DNA of 52,732 nucleotides, taken from assembly GCA_964626565.1 (NCBI GenBank), contig CAZVFX010000042.1:1-52732 (forward strand), given 5' to 3'. Position numbers and translations under genes: made by a program. The notes below the pieces were generated by a model, which was given only the letters and a program-made list of their open reading frames with translations, had not been told where the DNA came from and ran no database searches. Position 1 is the first letter of the stretch; each line of letters begins with the position of its first letter. Source of the DNA: CAZVFX01 sp964626565. GTDB lineage: Bacteria; Myxococcota_A; UBA9042; CAIXZC01. This document shows, piece by piece, positions 39,191 to 49,800 of the stretch.

Positions 39191-40873
39191 ATGAGACTCG
39201 GTGCAGTGGCAATCATTTCTATGCTGGTCTGGGCGTGCGGGGGTGGTGGGGGCGGAAACAATGACACCCCTGACGAAGACACCAAGCAAAAAGTCGACAC
39301 GGGGACCCCTGGATTCGACACTCGCAAGCCCAACGACAACGGCACTGTGGACATTCCTGAGTTGGATCTGAAGGCGGAGGACACCCTCGATGTCTGGTGG
39401 GCGGATCTCGACCTCTACTTTCCCCCGGATGTCGTTGACGTGACCTCGGATGGGGGCGGGGACGACGCCAAGCTTCCCGACGGCCTTGCCGACCAGGAAG
39501 AGCAAGGCATAAAGGTGAAGGACATACAGCAGCTTGAAGAGAGCCTGAATTGCCAGGTTCTGTTCGGCAGCATGCTGGTGGGCATAGACATTCCCCTCAG
39601 CGGCGTGGTGGTCACTGCATCGACTTACAACTACCAGGTCGTCGGCGGGAAACTGGATGGGTTTTACGTTGCCGACAAGGAGGGAGGCACCTTTTCAGGC
39701 ATTCACGTAACCTTCCCTTCCGACCAGGTGCCGGAGTTGAAACCAGGAATGGTCCTCGACCTCATCGGAAACCACAAGGAAGCGTTCTGCATGACCATCT
39801 TTGATGCGGCTTCGCTGGTTGTGATTGACGACAACGGCGACGAACCGGAGCCAGCACTTTCAACACCCGGCGAGATCGCCGCAAACCCGGAACCTTACGA
39901 AGGAATGCTGGTGAAGATTCAGAACGTCACCGTAACCAGCGCCAATCCCGACGCGGCCGACGGCCTCGACAACCGCGAATTCGAGGTGGACGGAGTGCTG
40001 AGGGTAGGCAACGACTACGAGCTGAAGTACATGAATCCAGGGACCGACGGCCGCACCGAAGGCGACGAATTCGTGCACATTATCGGGGTGGTGAAATTCG
40101 CGGATGAGAATTTTCACCTCATGCCCAGATCTGAAAAAGACATGTGGCTCGTGGGAGAAGCACAGCCTGAAGACGACCAACCCGAGCAGACGGTTGAGGT
40201 CGTGGAGATCATGCCCGAAGTTGTAGAGCAGGGGGACATCGTCGAGCAGCCGGAGGTGGTGGAGGAAGTGGTGGAGGACGTCACCGACATCACCGCACCC
40301 GACGTCCCGATCGAAGATACGGCAGAGCCCGATGTGCCGGAGGAGGAGGACATTCAGCTCGACATTCCTCAGGAGCCTTCCTCACCTATCGTCATTACCG
40401 AAATCATGTACGACCCTGCCGACATTGCGGATGCTTCCGGTGAGTGGTTCGAGATCTACAACGCGGCGGACGACGCCATCGACCTTAACGGCTGGCGCAT
40501 CGACAGCGAAGACGGCGCGTTCCATTTCATCCAGTACGGCGGCCAGTTCATTATCGAGCCGGGTCAGTTCCTGGTGTTCGGCAACAACGATGACGAGGCA
40601 ACCAACGGCGAGGTCGAGGTTGACTACCAGTACCCGGGAGTGGACTACGCGTTGGACAACGGGTCCGACTCGATCATCCTGAAGAACCTGTACGGCGATG
40701 TGGTCGATTCGGTCCATTACGACGAAGACGGCGGCTTCCCCAAGGCCAAGGGCAAGTCAATCGAACTGGCCCATCCCAATCTGGACAACGACAACGGTTC
40801 GTTCTGGAAGTTGGCTACCGCTCCCTACGGTGACGGCACAAACCTCGGCACGCCCGGGGAGGCCGGCTGGTAG
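39191..40873 (+). CDS. Lipoprotein with OB-fold-like and lamin-tail domains
   Basis: GGAGGACACG precedes ATG 39191. The signal (MRLGAVAIISMLVWAC) ends in a lipobox followed by GGGGGGNND (560 residues). Residues 30-110 are an acidic tether. Residues 115-320 look like one or two OB-fold-type domains (GVVVTASTYNYQVVGGKLDG, MVLDLIGNHKEAFC, EGMLVKIQNVTVTSANPDAA). A second acidic linker with many Val-Glu-Pro repeats spans about 325-395. The C-terminal lamin-tail domain starts at SSPIVITEIMYDPADIADAS and includes GEWFEIYNAADDAIDLNGW and PGQFLVFGNNDDE. Lamin-tail domains occur in secreted bacterial proteins, often with nucleases, but no nuclease is present here. Confidence 0.88.
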   Translation: MRLGAVAIISMLVWACGGGGGGNNDTPDEDTKQKVDTGTPGFDTRKPNDNGTVDIPELDLKAEDTLDVWWADLDLYFPPDVVDVTSDGGGDDAKLPDGLADQEEQGIKVKDIQQLEESLNCQVLFGSMLVGIDIPLSGVVVTASTYNYQVVGGKLDGFYVADKEGGTFSGIHVTFPSDQVPELKPGMVLDLIGNHKEAFCMTIFDAASLVVIDDNGDEPEPALSTPGEIAANPEPYEGMLVKIQNVTVTSANPDAADGLDNREFEVDGVLRVGNDYELKYMNPGTDGRTEGDEFVHIIGVVKFADENFHLMPRSEKDMWLVGEAQPEDDQPEQTVEVVEIMPEVVEQGDIVEQPEVVEEVVEDVTDITAPDVPIEDTAEPDVPEEEDIQLDIPQEPSSPIVITEIMYDPADIADASGEWFEIYNAADDAIDLNGWRIDSEDGAFHFIQYGGQFIIEPGQFLVFGNNDDEATNGEVEVDYQYPGVDYALDNGSDSIILKNLYGDVVDSVHYDEDGGFPKAKGKSIELAHPNLDNDNGSFWKLATAPYGDGTNLGTPGEAGW

Positions 40874-40881
40874 GCGACGGT

Positions 40882-41865
40882 TCAAGAAAGAGAGTTCAAC
40901 CAATCTGCGATCTTCGGCCACGCCTTGGAAGGGGCCTCGGGCCCGACCAGAATGTCGCAGTGGCCCATATCCGGCACCACTACCGGGGTTACCGCCGCGT
41001 CCGGAAACATCTCCGCAGCCAGCGACGCCTTGGTAGGCGCCAGCACGTCCAGCGGTGAGGAAACCAGCAGCACCGGCCCATCGACATCCGCGAAGCGGGC
41101 GATGAGGTCCTCCGTGGCCCCGGGGATGCGGAGTTGACCGGTTGCGGCCCACTCCCCCAATTCCAGGTAAACCCCCAGGCCGATGCGGTCGAAACCGTCC
41201 GTGACTCGCTCTACCAGAGCGTCATCGTTCATGCCGCCCGTCCGCCAGGGTTTCAGTTTGAGCGGGATCAGCCGCTCGAAACCGGCCCGGATCAACGTGG
41301 CCGTGACCCGCCCCCCGATATCCATCGCAAAGGGCGCCCGGTTCACTTTGCGCCGGAAAGACGCGGGCAGAGGCAACGACTCCCGAATGCCCAGGTACGC
41401 CACCAGCGGATCGAGGAAACGAGGGAACTTCATGCGCCCGGGAGAGGCCACCGCGCCAACTCCGGTGAGCAGTCCCGGATTCCATGCCGCCATGGAGCAC
41501 GCCAACAGACCGCCGATGCTGTGCCCCAGAGCAAAAACCGGCCCGTTACGGGCAGGGAGCACCAGCTCCTCGACAATAGCAGGGAGGTCCTTGAGCACGT
41601 AGTCGGCGAGGCTTTCGGCGTATGGCGCTCCGGCCTCACCCGATCTGCCCGCTCCCCTCACTTCCACCAGGTGAACGAGATAGCCGAGGCCGGCCAGATG
41701 TTCGGCAAAGGAAAACTGTTTCGAGTGCCAGGTGATTCGATTCTGCGCGAAACCGTGAATCAGCAGCACCGTGCCCCGGGGAGAACTCTGCGCCGGCGCC
41801 ATGACCGTCGAACACAACGGTACACCGTCACGAGCCGGGAAAGTCTTCACAACCGCCTCACTCAT
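40882..41865 (-). CDS. Alpha/beta hydrolase (serine aminopeptidase S33-like)
   Basis: The 327-residue protein has the oxyanion-hole strand VLLIHGFAQN, the nucleophile elbow FALGHSIGGLLA (Ser in GHSIGG), a late acidic strand (VLLVSSPLDVLAPT, probable Asp) and the catalytic His in DMGHCDIL. The length and the VEVRGAGRSGE segment fit monoacylglycerol-lipase or S33-type hydrolases, which cleave esters or peptides; the exact substrate is not readable. There is no signal peptide, so it is cytoplasmic. It is convergent with the lamin-tail lipoprotein gene and follows the flippase-like gene with only the heptamer array between them. Confidence 0.9.
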   Translation of the reverse strand: MSEAVVKTFPARDGVPLCSTVMAPAQSSPRGTVLLIHGFAQNRITWHSKQFSFAEHLAGLGYLVHLVEVRGAGRSGEAGAPYAESLADYVLKDLPAIVEELVLPARNGPVFALGHSIGGLLACSMAAWNPGLLTGVGAVASPGRMKFPRFLDPLVAYLGIRESLPLPASFRRKVNRAPFAMDIGGRVTATLIRAGFERLIPLKLKPWRTGGMNDDALVERVTDGFDRIGLGVYLELGEWAATGQLRIPGATEDLIARFADVDGPVLLVSSPLDVLAPTKASLAAEMFPDAAVTPVVVPDMGHCDILVGPEAPSKAWPKIADWLNSLS

Positions 41866-41894
41866 TGTTCAGCTTCCCGCAGTTCATCGAGGAC

Positions 41895-41929
41895 TGATAA
41901 TTGATAATTGATAATTGGTCATTGGTCAT
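41895..41929. repeat. Heptanucleotide array TGATAAT x3, TGGTCAT x2
   Basis: Five contiguous 7-bp units: TGATAAT at 41895, 41902 and 41909, then TGGTCAT at 41916 and 41923. The array is AT-rich in a GC-rich region and contains the stop codon of the flippase-like gene (41919-41921), so its length affects the last residues of that protein. Confidence 0.9.
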
Positions 41930-43013
41930 TGGTTTGTTCAAGTCGCTGTCGTTGAATCGACCAGATCTTCTGCAGCGAGACCTTGCCGGTGGCCAGAAAA
42001 TAGCCAGCGAACAAGGTGTACTGCAACATCATGAGCGCCCACACCGTAAGCGCGAACGCCATAGGGTTTACACCACTGCCGGCAGCACCGAACAGACTGA
42101 CCGGCAGGAGCAAGAAATACCAGAAAGAGCCGACGTTGGCAGGGGAGTTGGGAATCATCAGGCCCACGGCCACCGCGCTCATCATTGCGTAGGCTCCGGC
42201 AAAGCCCACCTGTTCCGCCATGCCGAAAGCTGCGGCCACGCAGTAGTAGTAGAAGCCGTTGACACCCCAGTACAACGCGGTCAAGAGCACAAACTGGGCG
42301 AAGTTCCGCCAGGTGGGCATCGCCTTCATCCCGTCGATGAACGCAGCCATGATGCCGGCCAGCTTCTGCGCCAGCTTGGCTGACACCAGGCCGAACACCG
42401 CCCCCACCACCTTGACCGCGAAATCTTTGTTGAAGTAGGCGACAACAAGTATGCCCAGCGCACCGGAGAAGACCGCCAGCGCCACCAGCGCTCCGGCCCT
42501 GAGGCTGAGGTAGGTGGCGGTGTTGCTGCCCGGCAGCACGAAAAGCACCAGGCCCAACACCAGGGCCATCATCAGGCCATCCATCACGCGCTCGACCGCG
42601 ATAGTGCCGAACGCCGCGCTCTTCCTCAACTTACCGGTTTGGGAGATGAGGAAAGGCCGTGCAAACTCGCCGAGCCTCAGCGGAAACGTGAACACCGCGA
42701 AAAAAGAAACCGCGCCGACACGATTGAGGGTCGAGAAATCGAACCTTGCAAGGGGATTGAGCAAAGGGGCCCAGCGCAGGACCCTCATAAAATGAACCAG
42801 GGCCAGCACGCCGAAAGCCGGCAGGAGCCAGATGAGCTTGACAGCCCAGGAGACGTTGGCGGCCGTTCCTGCTCCCACCCTGCACAACAGCTCGCCCCCG
42901 TCCAGCGCCATCTCATCGCACAACAGATCGGCAACAGGCCACTGCCGGGAGGACAGCCAGACAAAGAACGCCGCGATGAGCAGGCTCACCGCCCATTTGA
43001 GGAACAGCTTCAT
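41919..43013 (-). CDS. Flippase-like membrane protein (LPG synthase TM/UPF0104)
   Basis: ATG 43013 follows GAGGTTGTGG, better than the start at 43049 (364 residues). Eight or so hydrophobic segments are interrupted by the conserved polar motif FPLRLGEFARPFLIS and by AFGTIAVERVMDGLMMALVL. Both are hallmarks of the lysylphosphatidylglycerol synthase transmembrane/AglD-like family (PF03706). Such proteins move or modify lipids at the inner membrane and often sit in envelope-glycan loci. The C-terminus (LEQTNDQ) is encoded by an AT-rich heptamer array, which also supplies the stop codon, so it may vary between strains. Confidence 0.9.
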   Translation of the reverse strand: MKLFLKWAVSLLIAAFFVWLSSRQWPVADLLCDEMALDGGELLCRVGAGTAANVSWAVKLIWLLPAFGVLALVHFMRVLRWAPLLNPLARFDFSTLNRVGAVSFFAVFTFPLRLGEFARPFLISQTGKLRKSAAFGTIAVERVMDGLMMALVLGLVLFVLPGSNTATYLSLRAGALVALAVFSGALGILVVAYFNKDFAVKVVGAVFGLVSAKLAQKLAGIMAAFIDGMKAMPTWRNFAQFVLLTALYWGVNGFYYYCVAAAFGMAEQVGFAGAYAMMSAVAVGLMIPNSPANVGSFWYFLLLPVSLFGAAGSGVNPMAFALTVWALMMLQYTLFAGYFLATGKVSLQKIWSIQRQRLEQTNDQ

Positions 43014-43088
43014 CCACAACCTCGCAAAGGCGGCGGGAGTGTAGCGCAAAGATTGCTAAAAGTTAAGTGTTGATGTACTGACTAAAGC

Positions 43089-43802
43089 ATGATTCGAGTG
43101 ATCCATGAGGAACGCCAATTCATCGTCATAGCCAAGCCGGCCGGAGTGCTCTCCCAGGGCGACCGGACCGGGCATGATTGCGCGGCCGACCACGTACGGC
43201 GCCACCTGCTCAGCCGCGCCGAGGCCGACGGGAAAGGCGCCAACTACAATCCGTTTGTAGCGCCGGCTCACCGCCTCGACCGCCCTGTTTCCGGGGTCCT
43301 CATCATGGCTCGCACCTCCAAGTGCGCCCGCCGCCTGGCAGCCCAGTTCCGAGATTCCCAGGCGATCAAGGGTTACCTTGCGGTTACGTCATCCGCTCCA
43401 CCCGAACATAACGGGCGAATATCGCTGTGGCTCAAGAAAGACCGGCGCAGAAACGTGGTGGTTGTGGCCGCAGAAGGGACAAAGGGTGCCCGGGCGTCCA
43501 CCACTGGCTACCAACTTATCGCGACCCGGGGCGAGCTTTCCCTGGTCGCGCTCTACCCCGAGACCGGCCGCCCCCACCAGTTACGGGTGACCATGGCGCA
43601 TCTGGGCTGCCCTATCGCAGGGGACATGAAATACGGGTCGCCCGTGGGTTTGGGCGGATTCATTGCGCTCCACGGCTTGAGAGCCGGTTTCGCCCACCCT
43701 ATCAGTAGCGAAAGAAGGACGTTTTTCGCCCCCCTGCCTGAGAACTGGCTGCCCGAATTTCCCTGGCTTTCCGACGTGCTGCCCCCTTCCTTCCTGCCCT
43801 AG
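43089..43802 (+). CDS. RluA-family pseudouridine synthase
   Basis: This 237-residue protein shows the RluA-type catalytic segment AHRLDRPVSGVLIMAR with the active-site Asp in HRLD (near residue 63). It also has the N-terminal IVIAKPAGVLSQGD and the later family motif LYPETGRPHQLRVTMAHLGC. There is no S4 RNA-binding domain at the N-terminus, so it is a compact RluA/RsuA-type enzyme that converts uridine to pseudouridine in rRNA or tRNA. The target position cannot be deduced. It is divergent from the flippase-like gene. Confidence 0.93.
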   Translation: MIRVIHEERQFIVIAKPAGVLSQGDRTGHDCAADHVRRHLLSRAEADGKGANYNPFVAPAHRLDRPVSGVLIMARTSKCARRLAAQFRDSQAIKGYLAVTSSAPPEHNGRISLWLKKDRRRNVVVVAAEGTKGARASTTGYQLIATRGELSLVALYPETGRPHQLRVTMAHLGCPIAGDMKYGSPVGLGGFIALHGLRAGFAHPISSERRTFFAPLPENWLPEFPWLSDVLPPSFLP

Positions 43803-43813
43803 GGCCAGTCCGG

Positions 43814-43842
43814 TTGCACAAATGAACGTCAGTAGCTACCAT
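43814..43842 (+). promoter_or_regulatory. Sigma-70-type promoter for the giant lipoprotein gene
   Basis: TTGCAC (43814-43819), a 17-bp spacer, TACCAT (43837-43842), the same -10 box as upstream of the 39191 lipoprotein gene. Predicted start near 43849, only about 13 nt before the ATG at 43862. Confidence 0.55.
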
Positions 43843-43861
43843 ACCAGTAGTTGGATGATGA

Positions 43862-46800
43862 ATGAGAAGACGCTCATCACATATCCTTATGTACGTAATT
43901 CTAGTGGTGTTGTCCACGTGCGCAGAGGTGCACGAGCCTGAAACCAATCGGTACGCTCTCGACGACGGTCCCACCATCCTGGCCGTGGCGCCGGCCGATT
44001 ATCTGTACCTCGACCAACAGGACGGGGCCACGCCGGTGTCCCTGTCCTTCACGGTAGAAGGGTGGGACCCCTTTCCGGCCCCCGGCAAAGAGATTCGCTT
44101 CTTTCTCGACGGCGGCTACGAGGGAAAGGTTGAAGCGGGCCAGCAGTTCGAATTTCCCGACGTGCCCATGGGCCTTCATTCCTTGTCCGCCGTGCTCTAC
44201 CTGGCCGGCGCACCACTCGCTTCCCCCGCGGCCCAAACTACACGTCACGTACGTATCAGCGCCGGCTGTGAGGTGAAGGAAGACTGCGAAGAAGGCAACC
44301 CGTGCTCTTTCGAGGGATGCGTGTCTGCAGGCGACGGGGTGAAAAAATGCCATTGGGGGGTGGAGTTCGATTGCTGCCTCACCGTGTACGATTGCCCCGT
44401 CGGCACCGCTCACTGTGCGGACATGTCCGGCGACGGCTTGCCCGATTGCGTCGAGTGCATTGCAGCCGCGGATTGTCAGGACGGCAATCCGTGTAGCGTC
44501 GACACCTGCCTCGATGGCGTGTGCAGCAATTCGCCAAAAGCCGATTCGTGCGCCACCGACGCCCAGTGCAACGATGACAATCCGTGCACCTTTGACGCGT
44601 GCAAGGCCCAGACGTGCGCCTGTACCCACCAAAGCATATCCGGCTGTTGCCAGTACCATTCCCAATGCAACGACTCAAACCCGTGTACCGTCGACCGCTG
44701 CCTGGGGAACATCTGCCGCCACGGCCCTGTCCCCGGTGGGGGTAGTTGCTGCCAGGCCGATGAAGACTGCCCGGCAGGCAACCAGTGCCAGATCGGGATT
44801 TGCCAGCTCAACGGAGGAGACTCGGGGCTTTGCACTACAGTCCCTGACCCTGCCAAGACCAACTGCTGCGTGTCGTCGGCTGAATGTGAGGGCTATTCGA
44901 AGAAGTGGGTGGGAAAGTGCCTGTTCGACTCCAGCGTCGGGTACCACACCTGCGGCATCTACCTGAGCAAGGACTGGTGTGAGACCGGCGACCACGGACT
45001 GGTGCTCAACGAGCTTCTTGTAGACCCGGTATCCCTGCCCGACGCGTTGGGCGAGTGGGTTGAGATCTTCAACGCTTCGGACGAGTCCATCGACCTTTCG
45101 GGTTTTGCTCTCCAGGGCAGTGAAGAGGAGGCTTGCACCCTCTTCCCCGGTGAGCCGACTATGCTGGCGCCGGCTCAGTACACAGTTATCGCCCGGGTGG
45201 CCGAGGCGATACAAAACGGAGGCGTCGCCGCGGACTTCGGGTGCGGGCTGGGGCTGTCGCTGGAAAACAGCTCCGATACTCTCTCCTTGATCGCCCCGGA
45301 CGGAACTACGGTGGATCAGGTTAACTACGGCCCCGGCTACCCGCTCCTACCCGGTGCCAGCCTGGCCAGAAAGAACCCCTATCTGCCGGCCGGCTCGCCG
45401 GAAAGCTGGCAGGACGGACATAACACTTTCGGATTCGGCCTGGACCGGGGAACGCCGGGGGCGCCCAACACCGATCTGGGGCCGGTCGAGGACTCCCCCG
45501 TCTGCCAGGACGACGATCCGTGCACTCTGGACCTTTGCTCTCTTGATGAACCCAACTTCTGCGGACACCTCCAGTTCCCCCTCTGCTGCCTGGATGTCTC
45601 AAGCTGCAACGATACCAACTGGTGCACCACCGACCTCTGCACCGAGGGCGGAACTTGCCAGTGGGAAGTCGTCCCCTTCTGCTGCAACGAGGACTGGGAG
45701 TGCGATGACCAGGACGATTGCTCCCTTGATGCCTGCATCAACCATTCCTGCCATTACGGCCCGGTGGTGCCGGGCCAGACCTGTTGCCACGAAGACGAAG
45801 ATTGTGTCGGCGCGACCAACTGCACAGTGGGAGAATGCATTGGCAACGCCTGCGTGATGACCACCCTGCCCGATTGTTGCGCCTACGACTATCAGTGCAA
45901 CGACGGCAACCCTTGCACCAAGGACAAATGCCCGGAAGAAACCGGGAACTGTCAGAACCTGGCTGTGGAAGGCTGTTGCGTAACGGACGAACAGTGCGAA
46001 GAGGACAAACCCGCGGCCTTGTTCTGCCGGCCCGCACACTGTGTGGCCGCCGAGTGCAGGTACGCCCCGGCCGTGCCGGACTGTTGCTCCGCACCGGCGG
46101 ACTGCGACGACTCCAATCCGTGCACCTACGACATGTGCAACGTGGATGCTCACACCTGCATCCACGAACCTGTGGGCGGTAACTGCTGCGCAACCACCGA
46201 TGACTGCCCCGCACCCACCGACCCCTGCCTCAAGAGCGTGTGCTCGGCCGGTAAATGCATCGTCCTGCCCGTGCCGAACTGCTGCACTGCTGATGAAGAG
46301 TGTGGCAGCCCAAGCCTCTGTTTCGTGGACCTGTGCCTCGCCAATCGCTGCCGCCGGTTCCATTCGGGAGTGGACGGCTGCTGCGACATCTACGCCCAAT
46401 GCCCCGACGACAACCTGGGTTGCACAACGGCACAATGCGTCGACAACAACTGCGTTCACGAAGTACTGGAGGTTTGCACCCTCCAACTCAATTACCGTGA
46501 ACAGTTCAACGTCGCGGCCTTCCCCGCCCAAGGGGGCTACGAGCCGTTTTTTGCCGGTGACCAGGAAGGCGTACCTGACTGGACTGTCACGACGGAAGGG
46601 GCGCTGGGTCCGGACAAGCACCTTTCCGTGCCGGTGGCCGCGGGTGAGCGGACTTGCATCGCCACCCCGTATCTGCAGCCAAAGGCCGGCCAGACCGACC
46701 ACGTCACCGTGGCTTTCGACCTGAGCCTCTCCCTCGATGCAGGGACTGCGCTCGTGGAGTTGCTGGTGGAACCTCCCGGGCAGTCCGGGGAGTGGGGCGA

Positions 46801-49800
46801 CCACTGGTCCGAAGTGCTGCCCGACGGAGGCGAGTACACATTCAATGTGGGCCTAGACATTGACGACCAGGGCGTCGCTCCGATCCGTCTGGCCTTCTGC
46901 CTGACTCCAACGGAGAACTCCGGCACGGCTGAGTTGGACAACATCGTAGCAGCCCGGGGATCACCGCCTGAGTTCCTCACCACCTACCCGGCCATTTCCG
47001 TTATGGCCGGCGGCACCTCGACCAAGGGCCTGAGGGCCCTAGACCCGGACCCCGCAAGTTGGGGTCCGCTCGTGTTTTCCATGGAGTTCAACCCGGCTTT
47101 TGCCCAGCTCAAAGGCTACTCCTACCTGTCGCCAGCGGGGGTCTATCTGTCCAGCCTCTACCTTGCGCCGCCGGCGGCAACGCCCCTGGGCACAACCTCG
47201 GCAAGAGTGATCGTTTCCGACGGCTATTTGTACGACCTGCAGACAATCTCCATCGCGGTAATCGACACTGCGTGTCTGACGCCCGAGGATTGTGCAACCG
47301 GGAATCCGTGTACCGTGGGTAGCTGCAACGATGGAATCTGCTCCTATTCCGCGCTGGAACCGTGCTGCGGCAACGACACCACGGAGAGTCCCGAAGAGTG
47401 CGACGACGGCAACAACGAAATGGGCGACGGCTGCTCCGATTCCTGCACTCACGAGGACAACGACTGGGACGGCCTGGTGGACATCTTCGACAACTGCCCG
47501 CTGGACCCCAACCCGCTGCAGGCCGACCTGGATGGGGACGGCGTGGGCGACGATTGCGATGCGGACACCGACGGAGACGGAGTTGACGACGCGGACGACA
47601 ACTGCCCGGCACTGAAGAACGGCGGGCAGTACGACGACGACGACGACGGCCTCGGAGATGAGTGCGACGACGACGACGACAATGACGGCGTCGAAGACGA
47701 CGCTGACAATTGTGTGTTCACTGTCAATTCCCAGCAGACAGACACCGACCTCGACGGTGCGGGGGACGCGTGCGACGGCGATGACGACGATGACGGGGTG
47801 CCGGACGATTCAGACAACTGTCCCCTGGCTCCCAACAGCGAACAGGCGGACCTGGACTATGACGGTGCAGGGAATCCGTGTGACCTGGACGCGGATGGGG
47901 ACGGCTACGGAAACGACTATGACTGCGACGATTTCGACCCGGTCGTCCATCCCGCCTGGATCCTTGTGCGAAGGGTCGGCGCCGGAGAGTGGCGCTGGCG
48001 CGGTTCGGTGGTGCCAGTTACGGATGGCGCCGCCTATTCGGCCTCTCCCTTTGGCGAGACGGACTACGAAGGATTCACCCACACCGGCGCCGTCGCCCAA
48101 CTCACCGAGGACGATGCATCCTACGAATTCTTCGCCGCGTCCGAGCATCTGCTCGTCGGGTCCCGGACCGTGGCGGACGAGCGAAACATCTTCCTCTATT
48201 GGGATGACTTCCCCCTGGAACTGGAAGCCAGCGCATTTCAGCCCGACTCAATTCGGGCCGACGGCTCCCGGGCGGTGTGGGTGGAAGGCAGCGGTCAGGA
48301 AGCTGAAATTACCATGTGGAAAGAAGGGGTGGTCTTCACCCTCACGGACAACTCATACGAGGATGTCGCACCTGCGCTTGAAGGCTCCACCGTGGTGTGG
48401 CAATCGGGGGGCGAAATCGTCTATTACGACGGCGTCATAGCTTTGCCCCTGACCTTTGACGCAGTTCACGACCAGAAACCGGCCCTGGCCGACGGACTGG
48501 TGGGCTGGACCCGCCGTGACGGCTCTGCCGGCAAGGGGAACATCGTTGTGTTCGACCCCGACACCGGGGTCATGACATACTTGACCGACGACTCAATCGA
48601 AGACCGGGACGTGGCCATGTCGCCCTTTGGAGTGGCTTGGAAAAGAGCGGGCATTGAGGAAGGCACCTTTGATGTCTACTATCACGACTGGGAGCAGACC
48701 CTCGCCCTGACGTCAGGGACGTTTTCCGAAATCGAGCAACTGACTGTGGGCGGGCATGTGGTGGCGTGGGTGGGAGTTTCGGAAGGACGCCGTGAGCTGT
48801 GGGCATATGACGGCGTGACAAAGAAACGGCTCGATGTGCACCTTCCCGACTACTCACGGCTGCTCGTGAGCGAGAACAGGCTCACCTGGCTGTCCGCGTC
48901 CGGACCTGCGGAAGCCCGCTGGGTTTGCACCTCTTTGCTCGACTTCGACGGCGATGGGGAACCAGCCCCTGCGTGGGGCGGTAATGACTGCGATGACTCA
49001 GACCCCCAGGTGTTCCCGACCCCCCAAATCATAGACTTGACCATGTCCGCCGCGTCGCTTTCCTCCCGGCCCACCTTTCATGCCGGCACCACAGCGTGGT
49101 CAATCTTCGACGGATCCGACCATGAAATTCTGTTGTTCGACGGCCAGGCCATAATTCAGCTCACTAAGAACCAGGTCGACGACATGCATCCGTTCACCTA
49201 CAACGGCCACATCGTCTGGGAACGCCATGAAAACGGCTCCTCAGTGGTGATGCACTACGACGGCAAGAACCTCGGCCCCGTGGAAGGTTCCGAGGGAGGA
49301 ATCAAGCCCGCGGTATGGGGCTGGCAGGTTGCGTGGCTGAAGGATGAAGGCCCCGGGGAAGGCGACTATAGAATCTGGTTGTGGGACTCGGCGCTGGGTT
49401 CGGCTAAGCGAGTCTACGACCCGCCCATCCGATCCGACTGGTACCACCTGTTCGGCGAACGCGTCGCCTGGGCCACAAAGTCGGCAGACTCCCAGATCAT
49501 GGTTTACGATACCGCCACCGAACTGACCACTGAACTGGGGCAGTATTTCACCAAGGATACGGAGCCCGTCCTGTTTGGAGACCAGGTGGCCTGGCGCAAC
49601 GAGAATTTCGATTGGGACATCTACTACCATGACGGCTCTAAGCAGATCACAGTCACCAGCAACTCCTCGGAGGAGCGGGCGGTGGGGCTGTGGAACGGCC
49701 AGTTGACCTGGGCCTCCGATGCGACGGGAAACTTCGACGTCTACCGCCGCACCCCGGACGGCCATATCAGCCGCTTGACTGATGACATCACCGACCAGGA

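Noticed and set aside
41895..41929. CRISPR-like repeat array
   Set aside because: Units are only 7 bp and contiguous, with no spacers.
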